64,000 bases of DNA. Source: Chryseobacterium sp. Lineage in GTDB: Bacteria; Bacteroidota; Bacteroidia; Flavobacteriales; Weeksellaceae. Shown piece after piece: positions 1 through 10,300 of the stretch. The translations under genes were made by a program, and so were the position numbers. Within the stretch, counting starts at the first letter, position 1. Every line of letters begins with the position of its first letter. The notes under the pieces are model-generated. The model did not search any database. It had not been told where the DNA came from and was given only the letters and a program-made list of their open reading frames with translations. Where the stretch lies: NCBI GenBank assembly GCA_031286615.1, contig JAITUA010000013.1, forward strand, positions 1 to 64,000, given 5' to 3'.

Positions 1-4
1 CCCC

Positions 5-118
5 TAGCCCTGATAGAATGGTTACCCCGCAGCTTGGGTTTGAGAGGAAGTGGGCTTGAGCGTGGCAGCGCGCAGGCGCGAGGAGTAGGAATGGATAGCA
101 GGATGAAGCTCCTGAAAA
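5..118. other. GC-rich structured intergenic element
   Basis: This stretch is much richer in GC than its surroundings and has no credible ORF. It starts with CCCTGATAG (8-16) and ends with GGATAGCAGG (93-102) followed by GCTCC (108-112). CCTG and CAGG, and AGC and GCT, can pair as the closing stem of a long hairpin. I recall similar AGCCCTGATAG ... GGATAGCAGG ... GCTCC elements in intergenic DNA of other Bacteroidota, usually with a GC-rich hairpin between the two halves. I cannot tell the strand or function. A run of alternating TA follows at about 132-153. Confidence 0.45.
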
Positions 119-263
119 AAATCGCACTCTACTATATAATATATATATATATGATAAGCGTTGAAAATAACCAGAAGTGGAAAGTTTATTAATGACAAGA
201 ATTTTGAAAACAGCTACTCCTTATACTATAATATAATAGGTAGAGTTAATCCGAATCTCATCA

Positions 264-1310
264 TCAATCAAATAGTCTTAATTGTTGATCACGGGTTCCT
301 GTAAAATTAGCGGTTGAGAGCTTTGGAAATTCTTTACCCTCAAAAAACTTTTTTCTGCCAATCTTAAAAGTGGTATGAATCATCTCAGCGATGTTGCCTT
401 CTCCTTTCTGTCTTTCAAAATATCTTTTATCTCCAAGCTTTCCGCCCCGCATGGAACGGATAAGGTTTAATACTTTCTGTGCTCTGTCCGGAAAATGACT
501 TTCTATCCAATCCACAAAAACAGGTTCAACAGTATCATTTAATCTCACAAGAGTATATCCGAAACCCAAAGCTCCTGCATCGGAAATAGCTTTTAATATA
601 TTGAGCGGCTCATCACTATTGAGTCCGGGAACAATTGGAGCAACCATTACGTGTACAGGAATGTTATTTTGGGAGAGAATTTCTACAGCTTTTAATTTAT
701 TTTTTGCAGAACTCGTCCTTGGTTCCATCTTCCGTCTCAATTCTTCATTGATGGTGGGAATACTTAAAGAAACTGATACCAGATTTTGTTCTGCCATGGG
801 TTTTAAGATATCAAGATCTCTTAAGACCATTGCATTTTTTGTCAGAATATTGACAGGATGTCTGTAATCAAGACATACCTGCAGGAGTTTTCGGGTGATT
901 TCAAATTGTCTTTCAGCAGGCTGATAGCAGTCTGTATTTCCGGATAGTAGAATCGGGGCTGCTTTATACCCTCTTTTTTGAAAAAATTTTTCCAGTAATT
1001 CAGGGGCATTTTTCTTTACCATGATCTTTCTTTCAAAATCAATCCCGGCACTATAGCCCCAGTACTCATGGGTAGGTCTTGCAAAACAGTAAGAACAACC
1101 GTGTTCACATCCCTGATAAGGATTCATAGAATATTCCATCGGAAGATCCTCGCTTTTCACCTGATTAACAATTGTTTTGGGAAAAACTTCAGTGAAGGAG
1201 GTTTTTACTGTTTCGAAATCTTCATCATCAGGTTCATAGGTATATCTGTCGAAACGATTAATAACGTTCCGCTGAGCTCCCTGACCTTTTATGAAATTTT
1301 CGTTTTGCAT
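264..1310 (-). CDS. PA0069-type radical SAM protein (SplB-like)
   Basis: A 348-residue radical SAM protein. Cys68, Cys72 and Cys75 form the CxxxCxxC cluster (CEHGCSYC) that binds the 4Fe-4S centre used to cleave S-adenosylmethionine. The order of motifs (RNxxxRF near the N-terminus, NPYQGCEHGCSYC, then LLSGNTDCYQP and ILTKN) fits the PA0069/SplB-like group related to spore photoproduct lyase. Members of this group outside spore formers have no settled substrate, so repair of DNA or another radical reaction is only inference. The length is normal and the gene looks intact. It stands alone on the reverse strand, and the next gene upstream has its own terminator. Confidence 0.85.
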   Translation of the reverse strand: MQNENFIKGQGAQRNVINRFDRYTYEPDDEDFETVKTSFTEVFPKTIVNQVKSEDLPMEYSMNPYQGCEHGCSYCFARPTHEYWGYSAGIDFERKIMVKKNAPELLEKFFQKRGYKAAPILLSGNTDCYQPAERQFEITRKLLQVCLDYRHPVNILTKNAMVLRDLDILKPMAEQNLVSVSLSIPTINEELRRKMEPRTSSAKNKLKAVEILSQNNIPVHVMVAPIVPGLNSDEPLNILKAISDAGALGFGYTLVRLNDTVEPVFVDWIESHFPDRAQKVLNLIRSMRGGKLGDKRYFERQKGEGNIAEMIHTTFKIGRKKFFEGKEFPKLSTANFTGTRDQQLRLFD

Positions 1311-1371
1311 TCCTGTGTAAAATTAGAATGGAATTTGCATAAAATAATGAGTTTTAACATTAAAGTTTTCC

Positions 1372-1407
1372 ACAAAAAAATCCAACACTTTCAAAAGCGT
1401 TGGATTT
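1372..1407 (-). terminator. Rho-independent terminator of the 64-aa gene
   Basis: AAATCCAAC (1378-1386) pairs with GTTGGATTT (1399-1407), and the inner CTTT/AAAG extends the stem across one mismatch. On the reverse strand it is followed by a run of T. It lies about 25 nt past the stop of the small reverse-strand gene. Confidence 0.65.
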
Positions 1408-1431
1408 AACATAATTAAATATATTTTTTTA

Positions 1432-1626
1432 CTACTTCAGTGCGTAAAATTCCACTCCGTGAGTTTCATCGTCTTGATTCTTTTCATCAAAGTGTCTGTG
1501 ATAGTCCGAATAGGAATCACTATATTTTTTATCTTTTTTAGTCAATATTTTTTTTATGCTGATTAAACTTAATACTGCCAAAAGACCAACTCCTCCTGCC
1601 AGTAAAACTCCAACTTCTTTTTTCAT
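1432..1626 (-). CDS. Small one-TM protein of unknown function
   Basis: A 64-residue protein with a hydrophobic segment at about residues 5-25 (GVLLAGGVGLLAVLSLISI), then a short basic stretch (KKILTKKDKK) and a hydrophilic, acidic tail with His and Tyr. The positive-inside rule would place the tail in the cytoplasm. I do not recognise a family. Its own downstream terminator and an AT-rich upstream region support it as a real gene rather than a chance ORF. Confidence 0.6.
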   Translation of the reverse strand: MKKEVGVLLAGGVGLLAVLSLISIKKILTKKDKKYSDSYSDYHRHFDEKNQDDETHGVEFYALK

Positions 1627-1801
1627 ATTTTCTTTGATTTAATATTGTTACCATTGCAAAAAGCATACCTATTTTATTTTTTTAAACTATAAATTTTGTT
1701 AACATTAAACTTTATTTTTAGGAAAATTACAATCCATTATTTTTATTATATTTAAAAATTGCAATGGTTTAATTATTGTACTTAACAAGAAAAATAATAT
1801 T

Positions 1802-2152
1802 ATGGAAAATCCAGAAAACATTGACAGGATGACAACCTTAAGCGAAGTCATGAGAACGCTTTCTGAAAGAGGAATACAGCGAGAATTCAGGATGAATGAG
1901 AATTGCGAAATGAAGTTTGAAAATTCTGAAAAAGTCTATCAACCTTCAGAATTAGTGATTTTAAAAACATACCGGTTTGAAGGAGACAGCAATCCTGATG
2001 ACAATGCAGTGCTTTATGTAGTAAAAGATGACGCCGGAAATCGTGGAATGATCATAGATTCTTACGGAGCAGACAGTAATTATCCAGGTGAGGAGTTTGA
2101 TAAGTTTCTAAGAGAAATTCCTATATTGGAAAGCGACGAGTTCAATTTTTAA
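1802..2152 (+). CDS. Conserved small protein, function unknown
   Basis: A 116-residue soluble, acidic protein. The N-terminal third is helical in character (MTTLSEVMRTLSERG), followed by beta-rich segments (FRMNENCEMKF, LVILKTYRFEG, AVLYVVKDDAGNRGMIID) and an acidic C-terminus. Similar short proteins in Bacteroidota are often labelled phosphoribosylpyrophosphate synthetase in databases. This protein has no PRPP-binding motif and is far too short for that enzyme, so I treat such a label as an error. The gene is single, transcribed away from the one-TM gene, and followed by 116 bp of intergenic DNA. Confidence 0.65.
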   Translation: MENPENIDRMTTLSEVMRTLSERGIQREFRMNENCEMKFENSEKVYQPSELVILKTYRFEGDSNPDDNAVLYVVKDDAGNRGMIIDSYGADSNYPGEEFDKFLREIPILESDEFNF

Positions 2153-2204
2153 GCTGAACCATTTTATATTAATTCTTTAAACCATTAAGATTGCTCAATT
2201 AAAA

Positions 2205-2240
2205 ATAAAAAAGATCGCTGGTTTTATGCAATCAGCAATC
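2205..2240 (-). terminator. Terminator after the AsmA-like gene
   Basis: On the reverse strand GATTGCTGATT (2240-2230) pairs with AACCAGCGATC (2223-2213) with one mismatch and one G-T pair, then a run of T follows. It lies just past the stop of the AsmA-like gene. Confidence 0.6.
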
Positions 2241-2268
2241 AATAGTTCTGTTTTAATGGTTTAAAGGA

Positions 2269-4920
2269 TTATTCTTCTGAATTTTCTTTTTTCTTGAATA
2301 TATTGTTCAGAAAACCTTTCTTTTCCTTTTTTTCTGCTTCCGGTTTAGGAGCTTCTTTTTTATTTTTGATTTCCTGTTTTATTTCTTTTACAGACTGTTT
2401 CATTTCTTTCACAGAAGAAACTGCTTCTTTTACCGTCTTTTCTGTCTTTTCTACATTTCTGCCAATTAGGGTTTTCTTTAACCCCTGCTCAATTCCTTTC
2501 CAGAAGAGATTAAAGAAAGATTTCGTCGGATCACGTTCTACATTTTCTACGGTAACAGCTTCGGGAAAACTGCCTGAATCTGATTTAAGAAAAACATTGG
2601 CAACAGCTGTAAGAAACCCTTTCTTCTCATGATTGTTCTTATTGAGCACAGCAATTTTCAAGTCTTTATGCTTAAGATTAAAGGTTCCGTGTAATCCGGC
2701 CGGGTTTCCTTTAAAATTAAAAAGCATCTCCTGGATAGTTCCTGCAGTAGCCGTTACGTGAAGATAAGGTCTGATGAATGGGTTGATTCCACTGGCAGGA
2801 AGACTGGTTGTTTTCCCTGCAATTGTAAAATTATCATTGTTATCGGCAACATCAAAGTTCCAGTTTACAGAAAGTGGCGAGAGGTTCATGAATGAACAGT
2901 TGATTTTGATGTCTACTTTTGTAGGTTTTCCTTTTATTTTAGCAGAATTCAGATTTTTGACATTCATATTAAAATTGCTGAATATCAATTTTCCAGGCCC
3001 CATACTTTCCGGAGTATCTTCTTCATAGACTAATACTGAGTTTTTCAGATCAAGATTACTGATCGTCATCGGAATTTTAATAGAACGCAGCATTTTGGAA
3101 TACAATGCTTTTATTTTTGGATCGTCTTTTGGAATTTTACTCCTGAAAATATTAGCATCTGCTGATTGGATTGTGACATGGGAAGCATTCACCATTTTAT
3201 GATGAGAAAATAAATCCCACGTTCCTTCTGCCGAGATTTGCCCGGCTTTTATATCATATAAATCTCTTTCAACGGGTATCATTTTAATAAACTGTGCCCT
3301 CGAAACGAGGGGTTTCATGGCAAAATTATTGATCTGAACTTTATTTTTATTAAGTTTCAGAAGCCCTAAGCTCATATTATAGAACTGTGTTTTGTAAGCA
3401 AAGTTCCGGGTGGTGAGATAATAATCTTTAACCTTAAAGGATAATCCTGGCTGATTTGGCTTGGGTGCTAATTCAATAGCGTTAAGTGTGGCATTCAAAT
3501 CATGAAAAACCAAGGGCTCTTTGCCATTATCATAGGTTATATTTGAATTTTTCAAAGACATTTTCCCTATAACAACAGATTGTATAATTCCTGGGCCCGA
3601 AGTTTTATTTTGCTTCTTCTCCCCTGTTTTGATCGTTCCGTTTACATTGTCTACAAGGATATCTTTGAAATCAAGATTCACTTTTTTATTAAGAAATTCT
3701 AATTTATTAATATTAAAAGCTATGTGGTTTGTCTTTAGAACAGCAGCCGTTTTTCCTGTTGATGGAGTTCCGGCCGTCAGCAGAACATCCATGATTTCTC
3801 CGCTTTTAGGGCTTAATGCAAAACTTCTTATGGAAATATTTTGATGATTGGAATACTGTATATCCTTTCCGGAAAGCAGAAAATCTTTATATCCGATAGG
3901 AATTACCTGTTGTGAGCTTTCTTTATTAAACATCAGTTGGTTGATATTCAAATTAAGATTTCCTACGGACAGGAGCTTATTTCCATCCGGTTTATTGATC
4001 TGAACTATGGCATTATTGAGTTTTATATTTTTTAAATCAACTTCAAAACTGGAATTTTTATTAGTTTTTATTGCTTTTACTCCTGTATTATATACTGTAA
4101 ATACGGGATTTTGAAAGTCAGCATTAGCCAGTGACACTTTATTTTTTGTCAAAACCACATCTTTGAATTCCATTTTTGGAACACTAAATTCAAATAATTG
4201 AGGCTTTTTAGGATAAAACTTTTTAAACTGCGCAAAAGAAAGAAGCGGAGTCAGCCTGAAATTTTCAACTGACATCTGCCCATCACTTGTATTAATCTTA
4301 TTAATGGTAATGGCATATGTTTCATCTGGACGAAAAAAGAACTTCTTCCCTTTAATACTGTATCTGTCAAAAACTACTGGAAGTTTATTTTCAACAGACT
4401 CTTCTGTCATCTGTAAGTTTTCTACAAACAGATCCAGTTGCTGTACAGATAAAAATTTTTGTTTGGTATGTTTAAAAACGGCAATCTTTCCTTCATTGAT
4501 CATGATATTTTCAAATAAAAACGGGCTTCTCTTCTTTCCTGTTTTACGATCAACGGGTTTTGCGAGAATGACATTTAAATTAGGTTTTGCCAACAATAGA
4601 TCCGAGGAGCTTATTCTTTTATTAAAAATGGCATCATAAATTCCAAAACGACTTATTTTCAGGGTATCAATAGTTCCCTGCAAACCAATAACGTCTGTAT
4701 TTTGCGGATCTTTACTGTTAACGGAGATTCCGGAAGCGAAGATATTTCCTGTTCCTAAATCTACATCCAGGGTTTTATAGGAAACTTTATAGTCAGTATT
4801 CTTTTTTATATACTCCGGAAGCTGGGTTTTAAGCCATATATTCAGTCCGAAATTCGCAGCGAGAAGAATTCCTGCCAGGATTCCGAAACTTATCAATAGT
4901 CTTTTAACCCATTTTTTCAT
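2269..4920 (-). CDS. AsmA-like (DUF748-type) envelope protein
   Basis: An 883-residue protein. Residues about 8-30 form one N-terminal membrane anchor (LLISFGILAGILLAANFGL), followed by the LPEYIKKNTDYKVSYKTLDVDLGTGNIFASG opening typical of AsmA/DUF748 repeats and a long periplasmic part made of alternating beta strands. About the last 70 residues are a charged Lys/Glu coiled-coil tail. AsmA-like proteins form long grooved beta structures bridging inner and outer membrane, and several are implicated in lipid transport. That role here is inference from the family. The DUF2797 gene lies 29 bp upstream on the same strand, so the two are probably cotranscribed. Confidence 0.7.
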   Translation of the reverse strand: MKKWVKRLLISFGILAGILLAANFGLNIWLKTQLPEYIKKNTDYKVSYKTLDVDLGTGNIFASGISVNSKDPQNTDVIGLQGTIDTLKISRFGIYDAIFNKRISSSDLLLAKPNLNVILAKPVDRKTGKKRSPFLFENIMINEGKIAVFKHTKQKFLSVQQLDLFVENLQMTEESVENKLPVVFDRYSIKGKKFFFRPDETYAITINKINTSDGQMSVENFRLTPLLSFAQFKKFYPKKPQLFEFSVPKMEFKDVVLTKNKVSLANADFQNPVFTVYNTGVKAIKTNKNSSFEVDLKNIKLNNAIVQINKPDGNKLLSVGNLNLNINQLMFNKESSQQVIPIGYKDFLLSGKDIQYSNHQNISIRSFALSPKSGEIMDVLLTAGTPSTGKTAAVLKTNHIAFNINKLEFLNKKVNLDFKDILVDNVNGTIKTGEKKQNKTSGPGIIQSVVIGKMSLKNSNITYDNGKEPLVFHDLNATLNAIELAPKPNQPGLSFKVKDYYLTTRNFAYKTQFYNMSLGLLKLNKNKVQINNFAMKPLVSRAQFIKMIPVERDLYDIKAGQISAEGTWDLFSHHKMVNASHVTIQSADANIFRSKIPKDDPKIKALYSKMLRSIKIPMTISNLDLKNSVLVYEEDTPESMGPGKLIFSNFNMNVKNLNSAKIKGKPTKVDIKINCSFMNLSPLSVNWNFDVADNNDNFTIAGKTTSLPASGINPFIRPYLHVTATAGTIQEMLFNFKGNPAGLHGTFNLKHKDLKIAVLNKNNHEKKGFLTAVANVFLKSDSGSFPEAVTVENVERDPTKSFFNLFWKGIEQGLKKTLIGRNVEKTEKTVKEAVSSVKEMKQSVKEIKQEIKNKKEAPKPEAEKKEKKGFLNNIFKKKENSEE

Positions 4921-4949
4921 ATTTATGATTTGGTTTTATTTTACATCGA

Positions 4950-5747
4950 TCAATTCTTTATTTCAAGATCGATCACATATCCTTCGTGCCCTCTTACATT
5001 CATGAAATTTCCTCCTTCAAATCCCAGATACTGTCCTTTGATACCAGAAAGCCTTCCGGAAAATTCAGGTTTTTTATCTAATGTAAAAGATGTAACCTTT
5101 TCCGGTTTTTCAAAAGGATAATCGAACATCCATAATTCTTCTCCTTCTCTATAGAATTTCTGAAAATCTTCAGGAAAATATTCTCTGATCTTTTGTCTGA
5201 AATCCGCAAGATCTACTTCTCCTTCAAAATCATCCTGCAGCATTTTTCTCCAATTGGTTTTATCTGCCAAATGCTCTTTCAGAGCTACTTCTATCATTCC
5301 CGCTTCATAACGGTTTTCAGTTCTTGCTATGGGTAATGCAAAAGTCGCACCCTGATCAATCCATCGTGTTGGAATCTGAGTATTTCTCGTTACTCCTACT
5401 TTTACATCTCCTGTATAAGCCAGATATACCGTGTGTGGCTGAAGCTGAATTTGCTTTTCAATCTCAAGATCTCGTTCTGCAACGCCTAAATGTGCTGTAG
5501 AAAGTTCCGGACGGATAATGGTATCACTTGCATAAGGACTTTCAAAAAAGCAGTTTTTGCAGAATCCCATTCTGTAAATAGGTTTATTTTCCCCACAGTT
5601 TACACATTGGAATCCGGTGTGCCTGATACTTACTTCCTTTCCAATCAGCTCATTCATATGGATCAGGTCCCCTGAAAGATTGAGATAGTATTGGATTGGT
5701 TTTGCATCGTAGCTTGTCATCTTTAAAATTTGCCCTTGAAACTGCAT
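4950..5747 (-). CDS. DUF2797 protein with zinc-ribbon motif
   Basis: A 265-residue protein. A CxxC...CxxC pair (CVNCGENKPIYRMGFCKNC) at about residues 48-66 is a likely zinc ribbon. The middle has the DUF2797 segments HTVYLAYTGDVKVGVTR and PTRWIDQGATFA, which recall a GIY-YIG-like fold (VYLAYTG...VGVTR), and the C-terminal domain is strand-rich. The family is common in Bacteroidota and Actinobacteria and has no settled function. It is the likely first gene of a two-gene unit with the AsmA-like gene. Its start lies 90 bp from the start of the divergent epimerase gene. Confidence 0.8.
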   Translation of the reverse strand: MQFQGQILKMTSYDAKPIQYYLNLSGDLIHMNELIGKEVSIRHTGFQCVNCGENKPIYRMGFCKNCFFESPYASDTIIRPELSTAHLGVAERDLEIEKQIQLQPHTVYLAYTGDVKVGVTRNTQIPTRWIDQGATFALPIARTENRYEAGMIEVALKEHLADKTNWRKMLQDDFEGEVDLADFRQKIREYFPEDFQKFYREGEELWMFDYPFEKPEKVTSFTLDKKPEFSGRLSGIKGQYLGFEGGNFMNVRGHEGYVIDLEIKN

Positions 5748-5810
5748 ATTATATTTATATTACTTTTTTAAGTAAATTTAATGATTATATTTTTCAAAAA
5801 GTAAAATTTA

Positions 5811-5818
5811 TATTTTTG
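5811..5818 (+). promoter_or_regulatory. -7 promoter box for the epimerase gene
   Basis: TATTTTTG matches the Bacteroidota -7 consensus TAnnTTTG exactly. It lies 18 nt before the ATG at 5837, leaving a short leader. No good -33 box is visible. Confidence 0.6.
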
Positions 5819-5836
5819 TACTAATAAAAAATACAA

Positions 5837-6865
5837 ATGGTTTATCTTATAACAGGCGGTAGTGGATTCATCGGATCTCATTTAATTGAACGATTATTAA
5901 GAAATGGACATTCTGTCATAAACATTGACAATTTTGATGATTTCTATAACTATCAGGTAAAAATTAAAAATACTTTAGAGTCAATTGGTAAAATTTCGGA
6001 TTTTGAATACTCAGATAAAGAGACTGATATCCGTCAATTGATTTCACTTACTCATTCTGACCAATATTCCCTCTATTGGCAGGATATCCGGGACCAGAAA
6101 GGTCTTGAAAACATCTTTAAAAATCACTCTATCGACATGGTGATTCATCTGGCTGCACTTGCTGGTGTACGCCCTTCCATTGAACGTCCTTTAGAATATG
6201 AAGAAGTCAATGTAAGAGGTACTATGAATCTTTGGGAACTGTGTAAGGATTTTAATATCAAAAAATTTATTTGCGCTTCCTCATCAAGTGTTTATGGGAA
6301 CAATGAAAAGGTCCCTTTTGCAGAAACAGATAATGTGGACAATCCTATATCTCCTTATGCTGCCACCAAAAAAAGTGGTGAAGTCATAGGACATGTTTAC
6401 CACAATCTATACCATATAGATATGATACAGCTTAGGTTCTTCACAGTATATGGACCAAGGCAGAGGCCAGACCTCGCAATACACAAGTTTGTAAAGCTTA
6501 TTTCGGAGGATCAGGAAATTCCTTTTTATGGTGATGGTAATACTGCCAGAGACTATACATATATCGATGACATTATTGACGGGATTACCAAGTCTATCCT
6601 TTATCTGGAAAATAATACCGGAGTTTATGAGATTCTTAATCTCGGAGAAAACCAGGTAATCACTTTATCAGAAATGGTTTCCACTATAGAAATGGCACTT
6701 GGAAAATCTGCCATTAAAAAAATTCTGCCAATGCAGCCTGGAGATGTCACAAAAACCAATGCAGATATTACAAAAGCAAAGGATTTAATAGGGTATAAAC
6801 CGGCCACAGACTTCCAAAATGGCATAAAAAAATTTGTGGAATGGTTTTTGAGAAAACGACATTAA
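5837..6865 (+). CDS. NAD-dependent epimerase, UDP-glucuronate 4-epimerase type
   Basis: A 342-residue extended short-chain dehydrogenase. The Rossmann motif GGSGFIGSH (residues 7-15) binds NAD. The catalytic triad is visible as the Ser of CASSSSVYG plus YAATK, the YxxxK pair. FTVYGPRQRPD and ARDYTYIDDIIDGI are typical of UDP-glucuronate or UDP-glucose 4-epimerases that supply sugars for surface polysaccharides. Exact substrate cannot be read from sequence; UDP-glucuronate is my preferred guess because of the VYGPRQRPDLAIHKF segment. The gene has its own promoter and is not next to other polysaccharide genes. Confidence 0.85.
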   Translation: MVYLITGGSGFIGSHLIERLLRNGHSVINIDNFDDFYNYQVKIKNTLESIGKISDFEYSDKETDIRQLISLTHSDQYSLYWQDIRDQKGLENIFKNHSIDMVIHLAALAGVRPSIERPLEYEEVNVRGTMNLWELCKDFNIKKFICASSSSVYGNNEKVPFAETDNVDNPISPYAATKKSGEVIGHVYHNLYHIDMIQLRFFTVYGPRQRPDLAIHKFVKLISEDQEIPFYGDGNTARDYTYIDDIIDGITKSILYLENNTGVYEILNLGENQVITLSEMVSTIEMALGKSAIKKILPMQPGDVTKTNADITKAKDLIGYKPATDFQNGIKKFVEWFLRKRH

Positions 6866-6976
6866 GTAAATTGCTGACACAGCTGCCATTCAGTTTGTGA
6901 AAGCCATTTATAAGAAAAAATTATAAAAAGAATTGAAAATCAAGTATAAAAAAGTTTATTATACAACCTATTTTTA

Positions 6977-6984
6977 TACTTTTG
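6977..6984 (+). promoter_or_regulatory. -7 promoter box for the DUF2795 gene
   Basis: TACTTTTG is a perfect TAnnTTTG box 17 nt before the ATG at 7002. A TTTA at about 6955-6958 sits near the -33 position. Confidence 0.65.
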
Positions 6985-7001
6985 CAAAAAATTAGAAAAT
7001 T

Positions 7002-7223
7002 ATGTACTGGACATTAGAATTAGCTTCATATTTAAGTGACGCACCTTGGCCAATGACAAAAGCAGAGCTTATTGACTACGCAATCAGAACTGGTGCACCT
7101 ATGGAGGTAGTAGAAAACCTTCAGGCAATCGAAGACGAAGGAGAAATTTATGAATCTATCGAAGAAGTATGGAGCGACTATCCTACTGACGAGGATTTCC
7201 TTTGGAACGAGGACGAATATTAA
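7002..7223 (+). CDS. DUF2795-type small acidic protein
   Basis: A 73-residue, very acidic protein. The core WPMTKAELIDYAIRTGAP ... VVENLQAIEDEGEIYESIEEVW matches the DUF2795 pattern, a small helical fold whose role is unknown. The C-terminus ends in a strongly acidic, Trp-containing tail (DEDFLWNEDEY). A perfect -7 box lies upstream and a clean terminator downstream, so it is a single-gene transcript. Such small abundant genes are found as stand-alone units across Flavobacteriia. Function unknown. Confidence 0.8.
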   Translation: MYWTLELASYLSDAPWPMTKAELIDYAIRTGAPMEVVENLQAIEDEGEIYESIEEVWSDYPTDEDFLWNEDEY

Positions 7224-7232
7224 TAAAGCGAT

Positions 7233-7263
7233 AAGCTTTAGGCTGCGTGCTTAGAGCTTTTTT
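7233..7263 (+). terminator. Terminator of the DUF2795 gene
   Basis: AAGCTTTAGGC (7233-7243) pairs with GCTTAGAGCTT (7249-7259) with two G-T pairs around a 5-nt loop, then T6. It starts 10 nt after the stop codon. The AAGC/TTAA-type words continue to 7345, forming a degenerate repeat before secA. Confidence 0.65.
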
Positions 7264-7350
7264 GCCCTTTTTTATATATTAATTTCACACGATAAGCGTG
7301 TCATTTAAAACGCTTAAAGCATCTTGCATTAAGCATAAAGCAAAAAATTT

Positions 7351-10300
7351 ATGAGTTTTTTAAACAAAGTTCTTAAAGGGTTTTTGGGAGACAAAAAAGC
7401 GCAGGACCTAAAAGAAGTAAAAAAAGTTGTAACAAAAATCAAGGCTGTAGAACCTAACATCCAACAATTGTCGGATGATGGGTTGAGACAAAAAACGGCT
7501 GAGTTTAAAGAGAATATAAAATCTGCAACCAGCAAGATCACAGCTCAAATAGAACAGATAAAAGAGCAGATAAAAAATTCAACCAATGTTGACGAAAAAG
7601 AAGCTCTTTTTTCAAAAATTGAGTCTCTAAAGAAAGAATCATACGAAATTGAAGAGAAAGTTCTTGTTCAGGTTCTTCCCGAAGCTTTTGCATTGATAAA
7701 AGAAACAGCAAGAAGATGGGCACAGAATGGAGAGATCCGTGTAACAGCAAGTGACTGGGACAGAGAACTGGCTGAGGCAGGAAAAGATTTCGTTAGCATT
7801 CAGGGAGACACAGCTGTTTGGAAAAACTCATGGGATGCTGCCGGAACTCCAGTAGTTTGGGATATGGTCCATTATGATGTTCAGTTTATCGGAGGGGTTA
7901 TTCTTCACAGTGGTAAAATTGCCGAGATGGCAACCGGTGAAGGTAAGACTTTGGTAGGAACATTACCTATTTACTTAAATTCACTTCCGGAAAGAGGAGT
8001 ACACGTTGTAACCGTGAACGATTATCTTGCAAAAAGAGACTCGGCATGGATGGGCCCTCTTTATCAGTTCCACGGAATGTCTATCGATTGTATCGATAAC
8101 CACCAGCCGAACTCAGACGGAAGAAGAAAAGCATACAACTCAGATATTACTTACGGAACGAATAACGAATTCGGTTTCGATTACCTGAGAGATAACATGG
8201 TGACTTCACCTTCAGAATTGGTACAAAGAGAATTGAACTTTGCAATTGTGGATGAAGTTGACTCTGTATTGGTAGATGATGCAAGAACGCCATTGATCAT
8301 TTCCGGTCCGGTTCCTCAGGGAGACAGACAGGAATTTGATGTTCTTAAACCTTCTATTGACAGAATTGTTGAAGTACAAAAGAAAACCGTTTCTGCTATT
8401 TTCAACGAAGCGAAAAAATTAATCGCTGCAGGAAATACAAAAGAAGGAGGATTCAAATTACTTCAGGCTTACAGAGGTCTTCCAAAAAACAGACAATTAA
8501 TCAAATTCTTATCGGAAAGCGGAAACAGAGCATTACTTCAGAAAGTTGAAGCGCAATATATGCAGGACAACAACCGTGACATGCCGATCGTAGATAAAGA
8601 CCTTTACTTCGTTATTGAAGAGAAAAACAATCAGGTAGACCTTACAGACAAAGGTGTTGAATACATGTCTCAAGGAAACTCTGATGCAAATTTCTTCGTT
8701 CTTCCTGATATCGGGACTGAAATTGCTGAAGTAGAAGCTAAAAATCTTTCTAAAGAAGAAGAATTTGAAGCTAAAGAAAGACTTTTTGCTGACTTTGCTG
8801 AAAAATCTGAGCGTGTTCACACCATGAGCCAGCTATTGAAAGCTTACACATTATTTGAAAAAGATGATGAGTATGTAGTCATTGACGGTGAAGTAAAAAT
8901 TGTTGATGAGCAGACAGGCCGTATTATGGAGGGACGTCGTTATTCAGACGGTCTTCACCAGGCAATTGAAGCGAAAGAGAGTGTAAAAATTGAGGCAGCG
9001 ACTCAAACTTTTGCAACGATCACGCTTCAGAACTATTTCCGTATGTACAATAAACTTGCGGGGATGACTGGTACAGCTGAAACTGAGGCTGGTGAACTTT
9101 GGGAAATCTACAAACTGGATGTTGTAGTAATTCCAACAAACCGTCCAATTTTAAGAAATGACAAACAAGATTTAGTTTTCAAAACTAACAGAGAGAAATA
9201 TAATGCTGTAATTGAAGAGGTAGAAAAATTAACCGAAGCAAAAAGACCTGTACTTGTAGGAACGACTTCTGTTGAAATTTCCCAATTACTTTCAAAAGCA
9301 CTTCAGTTAAGAAAAATTCCTCACCAGGTACTAAACGCGAAGCTTCACAAGAAAGAAGCAGAGATTGTAGCTGGAGCAGGACAGCCGGGAGTTGTAACGA
9401 TTGCAACGAACATGGCAGGCCGTGGTACGGATATTAAGCTTTCTAAGGAAGTAAAAGATGCTGGAGGTTTAGCTATCATTGGTACTGAGAGACACGATTC
9501 AAGACGTGTTGACAGACAGCTTAGAGGTAGAGCAGGACGTCAGGGAGATCCTGGAAGTTCTCAGTTCTATGTATCTCTTGAAGATAACCTGATGCGTTTA
9601 TTCGGTTCTGAGAGAATTGCTAAAATGATGGACAGAATGGGTCATAAAGAAGGTGAAGTAATTCAGCATTCTATGATCAGTAAGTCTATCGAAAGAGCTC
9701 AGAAAAAAGTAGAAGAAAATAACTTCGGAACAAGAAAGAGACTTCTTGAATATGATGACGTAATGAACAAACAACGTGATGTAATCTACAAAAGAAGAAA
9801 GAATGCTCTATTCGGAGATCACCTGAAGTATGATATCACCAATATGATTTTTGATGTTGCCAATTCTATCGTTGCGAAAGGAAAAGCTACCGGAAATTAT
9901 AAAGATTTTGAATACGAAATCATTAAAACATTTACTATGGAATCTCCGGTTTCCCAAAGTGATTTTAATAACAAAAATGTTCAGGATCTGACGAATATCT
10001 TATTCAACGCAGCTCAGGAAGATTACAGAATGAAATTGAACCTATTAAAAGAAAAATCATTCCCAATCATTGAGAATGTATACCAAAATCAAGGTTCAAT
10101 GTTCAAAATGATCCAGGTTCCTTTCACAGACGGACACAAAACAATGACAATTGTAGCAGATCTTAAAGAAGCTTACGATACTCAGTGTGAAAGTTTAGTA
10201 AACGATTTCGAAAAGAACATTACTTTATCGATCATCGATGAAAACTGGAAACTTCACCTTCGTGAGATGGACGACTTAAGAAGATCTTCACAAGGAGCTG

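Noticed and set aside
132-153. Alternating TA tract as a replication origin or AT-rich unwinding element
   Set aside because: No DnaA boxes or dnaA/gidA-type neighbours are seen.
1802-2152. Phosphoribosylpyrophosphate synthetase
   Set aside because: Only 116 residues, without the PRPP or ATP motifs of that enzyme.
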